From Rodentolepis nana (Eukaryota > Platyhelminthes > Cestoda > Cyclophyllidea > Hymenolepididae): 27,844 nt of DNA. The notes under the pieces are model-generated. The model saw nothing but the letters and a program-made list of their open reading frames with translations. It had not been told where the DNA came from and searched no databases. The stretch covers positions 1-27,844 of the forward strand of contig UZAE01000271.1 in NCBI GenBank assembly GCA_900617975.1. The letters run 5' to 3'. The number at the start of each line of letters is the position of its first letter. The stretch's first letter is position 1. This document shows, piece by piece, positions 21,997 to 27,844 of this stretch. Position numbers and translations under genes: made by a program.

Positions 21997-24900
21997 GTAG
22001 GTTATCAAGTCAGGGAGTCTTATTTTCAAACTTAAAAATTCTTCTATTGATGTTTGTAATTGTATTTTAGCAAGAGCTCAAGATGAATTATTAGAATTCA
22101 TCCCAGTTGAAGGCGCAAATACAGAAGAAAACATTTACCTCACGGACAGTTTTCCAGAGGTGTTAATAGATGCCACATCCAAAATCACTCGCAGTATCTA
22201 TTTTCTCGGTTCGACTAATCTTGTTACCCACGTTGTTCAATTTTCTTGTCAAGTAGCCACTCGATCGAAGGCTCTCACTGATGTTAAACTTTGTTGTGGT
22301 GGGGGTGGAAGTAGTGTAGCTTGTCATCGATTGTCATCTCAGCCTATTGCTGGCAAAATTTCCTGCAAAATGATGCAATTCGATTATGCTTTTGATAAAT
22401 ATAAGGGTGCAAATTTCTCCCTTGGTTTTTCGCCAATTCGAGAACATTTGGTTCCTTATAACGAAAAAATTTATTGCGAAGTCGAGGATGCTGAAGCGAC
22501 AATCCAGTCAAATATTGTTGAGTTACGTGATGCTATTTTCTATAAAACACAGCTCAATGTAACCTCTTCAAATGAGGTTTTAAAGGAATACCAGCCTGAA
22601 ATTTCACCTCAAGACTTTCCCCTCAAGTTTTCCTGCGGAAACTATGCAGAGAAAATTCGTAATTGGCCCTCTTGGATGGCTGCAGTTTGGCAGCAGTATC
22701 TCTCCCCCTTTGAGTGGTCCTCCTGTCAAGTTAGTCCCGTTGGTATCACAGCGGCAGGTTGTGCTGGATCTAAAAAATCCCTCGGTGTAGGTGGAAGTGT
22801 AACAACTATGGATGGTACTCTTTTTCTCCTTTCTGATACCGTTCTTGCTAAAAATCCAAATTCCGCTTTCATCTGTCTAGTTCGTGGTTCCACAGCTTCT
22901 CCGATTAGAGCTTACGGAAGCGAAGTTCAAAAATACCATAATCCGTTGATTGAAAAAGGCTTTACCCTAAACCCGAATTCTGAACCTAGTCAAGTGCAAG
23001 GTTTCATTAATCTATCACCACTTGAAACGAGTTATCAATTCACAGATGGAACTGTCCTGTCTAATTTCGAACTTCTTGCTTTCTATCGGGTGCCAGAATC
23101 AGCAAAATCCAACTTTAAGTATGGCTGGTATAAAGATGGTAAGAAGTTGACAGATCCAGGAGCAGCCCCCAATTCTTTTAGACTTCCAAATAAAGTGGAA
23201 CGCAGTTTCAGTGGGATCTATGAGCTCTTGATAATGGAAGGAGGATCTTTGCGACTAAAATTCATTTTTACTGTGTCTGTGGTGGGAGCACCGACTTTTA
23301 AGGATGTGGATTGTGTTGAAGATCTATTTTATGCTCTCGAGGGTTCATCGAAGATGTACACGTGTGACTTGAATGCTGGAGAGAGTGAAGAGGTCTTCTT
23401 CAAAGTTGGAATAAATGGCTTTGAGGCCGACAGCAGTGAGGCTCTTAAGAAAATTCTTGCATCATCCTTGCAGATACAGAATCAACCAATTGAGAAGTTG
23501 GATATTGATTTTCGGAGACATGATAAATGGGATTCCAAAGGAATTACTGTGGAAGTCAAGAACCTCGCAGTTGGACAGAACTTCAGACTATCCATTAAAG
23601 CCATCAATGCCTATGGACAATCGCTTGTAACCGGGACGCTTCGTGTTGTTCGTGAGTTCAGTTTTATTTAGTATTTGCCAGGACTACAATTGTGTATGAT
23701 ATTCTTGCTTTCTACATTCCATATGTTTGAAGAGTATGCGTATTTTCGTTTTCATGAATGAAGTTTAGTATTTCATTTTCAAATAGTTGATAAAAAGCAT
23801 TGAAGCTCCTCACGTGAATGAAGCTATCTCGAACAAATGGTTTTTCTGTTGACCCAAATGATAAGTCATAATCTTGCTTAAACCCAAATTAACGGCAAAT
23901 TGTGTTATATCTGTTGTATTGCTGCTCTTTTCTTGTCTTCAATTCCAGCCCTATAAAAAAAGACAAAAAAAACTAAAAAAGTCATAACTCTTCTTTGAAG
24001 AAATTATACTCCCGCCTATTCTTAAGAATGTTTATCTGTCAAACTCTAGACTTTCTGTTGACATGTTGAGGGCTTATTAAGTCCTTAATGGGTTTCTTCA
24101 GACCTCTTCAGACACAATGTTGTTTTGCAACTGTTTGACGGGCCAAATATTTTAATATGTTAACCTTAGATTACTCATAGTGACTTAAATCTGATTTGTT
24201 TGAATTCAAAATCTCCTTGATTAGGATAGGTTTTAGTTTAACATTCCTAGAATTTGTCTGTGTTTGGGCGGATTTTCGATAATGCAGTTTGTTTGAACAC
24301 TTCCAAATTATTTTTCTCTTCCAGCTAAGCCCGCATTACAAATTGCTCCATCTCGGCTCTCCTGTGCCACCGACTGCAATGAAGATCCTTTCGACCTGCA
24401 ATGCATTCCCGCTTCATCAATAGCCAAGGGTTGGAACGGTCTTGGTGTCATTTCCCAACAGGGTTGGGTTCTAGCTCGAACCTTCACCATGGAAATGGTT
24501 ATGGAGGATCCAGATTTAGCCCAATTCTTTGCATACAATTCCACCACCCCTGTAAGTTTCATTAGCGCAGCAAAGGCGAAAACTAATCCATTGATTTGCT
24601 GTTTCTCAAGGACTTCATTAGCACCGATTAAAGTCCTTTATTTGATCGATTGGAGGGATTTATTGGAAAAATTCCTTCAATGGATCTGGAACTTGTCTCA
24701 TTCATTCGAACATGCTACCCATTAATTCGGACAGAAATGTGTCCATGAGTTTCGGGAGGGAGGGAGGGGGGAGAGAGAGATAGAGAGCTACTTACACCAC
24801 ATCATTTGACAAATCGGATTGAGCAAAAACATGCCGATGATTCTTATTAGATGATCGAGAATGAGGAGGAAGAAAATGTCCCTCCATTGCTTTCACTCAT

Positions 24901-27078
24901 TTTGCGGATGGATTTAATTGGCTACGAGTTGGAATAACGGGTGGTTACGCCCAACACGTATTAAGTAATTGTTTGTTACGCCAAAACGCAACTTCCAATC
25001 ACGAAGGAAGATCTGCAATTGCCTCCTGAATTAATATTTTAAGTAGTATAGGCCCTTTGACAATTTAAGAATATAAAATTTCAGACATAACAACTAAAAA
25101 CTGATGTCAAATTGGTCTTTGAATGAGCTTTTTTCTTGCACATGTCATTCATTTTTCATCAATAGTACAGAGTTGGCTGTATGGCAAAATAACTGCATAT
25201 TCACACATTTGTATTTGTTGCATTAAAGCAGAATCAGTATCTTCAGAATAGATCGTTCTTGGCGCTGCAATTCATAGCGTCGGCAAAGCCTAAGATCCAA
25301 GTACTTTTTTGAAAGTGGAACACTTTGCAGAGCTGCTTTCGCATCAACTCCGTTGTAACTGATTAGAAAATAATAATTGTTAAGGTGAAAGAGTACTAAA
25401 ATCTAAATTTCTCAAGGTATTATTGTGGCATAGGGCAACTGAGCACATAAAGCTACTCAGTCAGGAGTTCGTTTTACTCTTAACTTTTATCTCCTATCCT
25501 TTTGGTAGTACTTCCTCAAAGTCTCGCCTTACATTCCCGTTGCTGATCTTGTGAAAGTATCCGATTTGCCCACCACAGCTTCAACCACCCAAGCTTCAAC
25601 TTCATCCGCTGGAACTACGAATCTCTACACCGCCACTTCGCCCCCTAAAGTGAATCTTCAAGAAGTGCTCTCAACTCGGCTCTCTCGTCAGGTCGACTCT
25701 CTTCAACTAGAATGTCGATTCCAGCTCTTTGTCAATAATTCACGAGCTAAATTTGTCCCCTATTCCATGGAATCGGTTATAGGTGGTTTAAGCAGACAAA
25801 GGCGAGAGGTTATACTCGATGAGCAGAAGAAGATCTATGACTCTTACAATGAGGAGGACAAAACGCTCAAAGATACATTGACGGCTTCTAGAACTTTCTC
25901 TGATGTTTCCAAACCTGGTGAGTTGCTTAGAGACTTGATTTCCTACCTCCGAGAGTAATCTGATAATCTCCAATGAACCGTCCTTCCCTTTTAGCCACCG
26001 CAAACTTTGCCTGGGTTGCAGCAGTTGTGATTGCGATAGTATTCATCCTGATTGTGATTATTGTTGGTGTTTGGTTGTGCACAAGAAATAGGGGAGAGAC
26101 GTACAAGCTATCCAAAAAGGAGTACAAACTTGGAAATGACCCGATTCGTGAACTCAAGGAGAAAGAAACTTTCCAAACTTATGAAAGGCCGTGAGTATAA
26201 GTTTTTGGTTTTTTTTCCATTTTTAGTAGATGCATTCTTAAGCATTCATGTTTTAGCGCAAGTATTATATTTTTTCGTAGAGCACACTTTATTCAAATAC
26301 ACTTTTAAAACGTTGTTTGGATTGGTTGAGTTCAGTTAGCACTAAAATTTAAATGAGTAGAGAAGCCAGAAATCGAGCAATTCTGGCTTTTGTTTCTCCA
26401 TCTTTACCACCTCTGAGTGCTTGGGTTGATAAATTATCTAAGAGCTGCTATTTGTATAAATTGTCATTGTTCTTTTGTGAACTTTAAAAGCGCACCGTTT
26501 CCCCCTTTTAATTAACGTGCAGCAAGCCAATCCTCTCCCATTTTGTGAGGCTGCAGTTAGAAGGTCAAAGCCACTTACCAATCCTTCAGTTTATTTCTAT
26601 TTCGCAACGCATACATTTCCTCGACTACTTTCATAAGAGTGGCCTCTTTCTACTTGGTAAATGTGCCATAAATCAGCCGAATTTTTCTATATTCGCTCGC
26701 ATAGTAACCCCCCCCCCCCAACTCTATTTGTAATGATGTATCAGACTAATCATGCAAGAGGATTTATTGCTCTAAATGGGGTGAAATAATTTTGAAAAGG
26801 GGCGAGGAGAGTCCACTTAGAAGTCGCCTCAACTAAGAAAGGCTTTTTTATCGCATTTTCCGCTCTTCTTATTGATTAGTATTGAGTAATGCGGTTCGTT
26901 GTTCCAGTCACCGGATGTGCACCGACGGGTCCGAATCTTGTGACCTTCGACCGGGTGCTGCTTTTCTTGCCATATGTGCTATTTATCTTTCAGCGAGATA
27001 TTTTATGATAATTCAGAGGGTGGAGAGAAGAAGTTGACCATTTCCATCGTGGAAAGGCAAATAGAGGGTTGGGGGTGA
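21936..27078 (+). CDS. Gene B: divergent L1CAM/neuroglian-like Ig adhesion receptor
   Basis: Six exons join in frame: 21936-21996, 22071-23651, 24325-24551, 25509-25917, 25995-26190 and, less surely, 26994-27078. The product is about 852 residues. In order: a signal peptide (residues 1-23, cleavage ARA/Q); an ectodomain with at least two Ig-like regions (about 340-425 and 430-546); a Cys-containing segment (549-623); a Ser/Thr-rich linker (about 642-660); an RQRR furin-type site (719-722); one membrane helix (about 764-787); and a 65-residue tail. The juxtamembrane tail RNRGETYKLSKKEYK...TFQTYERP resembles the RNRGGKY and F-x-E-Y region of L1CAM and neuroglian. L1-family proteins usually exceed 1,200 residues with six Ig and five FN3 domains and a FIGQY ankyrin site; none of that full layout is visible here. 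It is likely a neural or epithelial cell-surface adhesion protein. Family assignment is inference from the tail and domain order. Confidence 0.8.
22071..23651 (+). CDS. Gene B exon 2, main ectodomain exon
   Basis: One 1,581-base exon encodes residues 21-548. It is entered at TTGTATTTTAG and left at GTTC/GTGAGT. Residues 80-289 hold ten cysteines, including LCCGGGG (95-96). Residues 373-380 read WYKDGKKL, the C-C' strand pattern of an Ig fold, followed by SGIYELL at 401-407. Residues 525-546 match the F-G strands of an I-set Ig domain (IKAINAYGQS...TLRV). Sequons include N135, N183 and N334. Confidence 0.85.
23652..24324 (+). other. Gene B intron 2
   Basis: This 673-base intron has an A-rich patch near 23,955-23,985. 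No exon or repeat is seen. Confidence 0.65.
24325..24551 (+). CDS. Gene B exon 3
   Basis: It lies between TTTCTCTTCCAG and ACCCCT/GTAAGT, phase 1 to 0, residues 548-623. It starts PKPALQIAPSRLSC, like the A-B strands of a new extracellular domain, and holds Cys561, Cys565 and Cys574. One sequon (NST) lies near the end. Confidence 0.8.
24552..25508 (+). other. Gene B intron 3
   Basis: This 957-base intron contains the G-rich tract at 24,754-24,771 followed by a (GA)n run. No exon is seen. Confidence 0.65.
24754..24771 (+). repeat. G-quadruplex-type tract, intronic
   Basis: Four G runs (GGG A GGG A GGG A GGGGGG) lie on the sense strand. One-base loops predict a stable quadruplex in DNA and in the pre-mRNA. 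It continues into a GA repeat to about 24,788. Confidence 0.7.
25509..25917 (+). CDS. Gene B exon 4, linker and cleavage-site exon
   Basis: It is entered at CTTTTGGTAG and left at CCTG/GTGAGT, phase 0 to 1, residues 624-759. It holds a Ser/Thr-rich stretch (PTTASTTQASTSSAGTT) likely to be O-glycosylated, a sequon at N699 and RQRR/EV at 719-722. An acidic, charged segment leads to the membrane. Confidence 0.8.
25995..26190 (+). CDS. Gene B exon 5, membrane helix and juxtamembrane tail
   Basis: It is entered at CCCTTTTAG and left at AGGCC/GTGAGT, phase 1 to 2, residues 760-825. About 24 uncharged residues (764-787) form the helix, followed by CTRNRGETYK. In L1-family proteins the matching stretch binds ERM-type FERM domains. 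TFQTYERP (818-825) resembles the conserved F-x-E-Y motif. Confidence 0.85.
26191..26993 (+). other. Gene B intron 5
   Basis: This 803-base stretch is intronic if exon 6 is right. It contains a poly-C run at 26,708-26,719 and no other feature. Confidence 0.5.
26994..27078 (+). CDS. Gene B candidate terminal exon
   Basis: A pyrimidine-rich acceptor (TATCTTTCAG) and matching phase give 27 more residues (EIFYDNSEGGEKKL...) ending in TGA. The acidic start after TYERP is like L1-family tails, but no FIGQY ankyrin-binding motif appears. A donor-like GG/GTGATG just before the stop could instead splice to an exon beyond the window. Confidence 0.45.
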
Positions 27079-27844
27079 TGGCGAAATTTTGGTAATGATA
27101 AGAGGGAAGGGCTCAAATTGCTGTTGAGAATGAAATCAATTTCGCTTCGATTGATTTATTGTTGGATTCAGTGCTTTGTAATGCATACTTGTCCACGGCA
27201 CACGATTCAAAATTGGAATTCATGCTTTTGCTCTAGTTCGCAGAACGACTTTCGGGGCTTATTGAAATTGAATGATTAATTAACATGCTCGGTATTTTCA
27301 CCTCCATTCGTTTTCTAAAGTGTAAACATAATAGCTTATAATGTTAACGTATTCTTAACTTTACACAGCCAGATAAAGGCCATTGTGATCATTCTAATGC
27401 TTAAGAAGTGCAGTTAACTGCATAGATGAGTTCTTTCCGTGATTTCTTGTTCTCAAGTGTGGAGTGTTTTCGGTGTGGGTGGTTTTCACTCTCTGCTATT
27501 GCATAGGCTTGAAATTATGATCTAATCAGCGTTACGCACATACACAAGCAGGCTCAAACAAGCTCTCCAACACCCTAGACTTTACGCGTTCCTGTAGCTG
27601 TGGATGTGTGCGCCTATGGAGACCTTTTAGACCTCTTGAATGTTGGCACAAAGCCTCAAATAAGCATGTCTGACTCGCCATTTGTTAACGCTTAAGTCGA
27701 TCAATATGAGTTTTTTTGTCTTTCTTGAGTCTTCTACCTCTCTATACCCTCTAGCTCTAGGTGCACTTTGTTGTTCTTTTGAAGAGAGTTTGTTCTGTAA
27801 AAACTACTAAGGGATTTTCTTGCGCTGAACTTTATGCACTTTAA
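27079..27844. other. Downstream of gene B, nothing supported
   Basis: Expected 3' UTR and flank. No canonical AATAAA is present, so the transcript end, or a further exon, may lie outside the window. Confidence 0.5.

Noticed and set aside
24308..24562. 84-codon minus-strand frame
   Set aside because: It is the antisense shadow of gene B exon 3.

Overview
This is a eukaryotic, AT-rich window. Its genes are split by GT-AG introns of two size classes: very short ones of 58-127 bases and a few of 0.7-4.9 kb. The spacing, the short introns and a small retroposon family fit an invertebrate metazoan. A parasitic flatworm (cestode-like) is my best guess, held with low confidence because no marker gene is present.

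Layout. Bases 1-11,700 hold no gene I can support. They carry four copies of a dispersed non-autonomous retroposon (1-214, 4279-4970, 6245-6571, 8304-8638). Two more copies lie at 12,830-13,107 (inside an intron) and 21,007-21,329 (between the two genes). Five of the six have visible target-site duplications; the sixth is cut by the window edge. The 4279 copy is internally expanded into two tandem arrays with a period near 43 bases.

Gene A (plus strand, exons from 11,733 or 11,820 to 20,398) has eleven exons whose phases join without a break. It encodes about 541-570 residues of low-complexity, Ser/Asn/Pro-rich protein with many short tyrosine motifs (YASV, YSTI, YAQV, YVEI, YTEP) and a proline run. 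I see no membrane segment or enzyme domain. It reads as a cytoplasmic signalling scaffold, or as the intracellular tail of a receptor whose other exons lie upstream.

Gene B (plus strand, 21,873 or 21,936 to about 27,078) has six exons. It encodes an approximately 852-residue type I membrane protein: signal peptide with an ARA/Q cleavage site, Ig-like ectodomain with degenerate cysteines, Ser/Thr-rich linker, RQRR furin-type site, one membrane helix, and a short tail. The juxtamembrane tail (RNRG...Y...TFQTYERP) resembles the L1CAM/neuroglian family.

How they may fit together: a proteolytically cleavable adhesion receptor (B) sits head-to-tail behind a tyrosine-motif protein (A) that could act in adhesion or receptor signalling. 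The pairing is positional; a functional link is inference only. All exon borders were read by eye from splice consensus and frame continuity.
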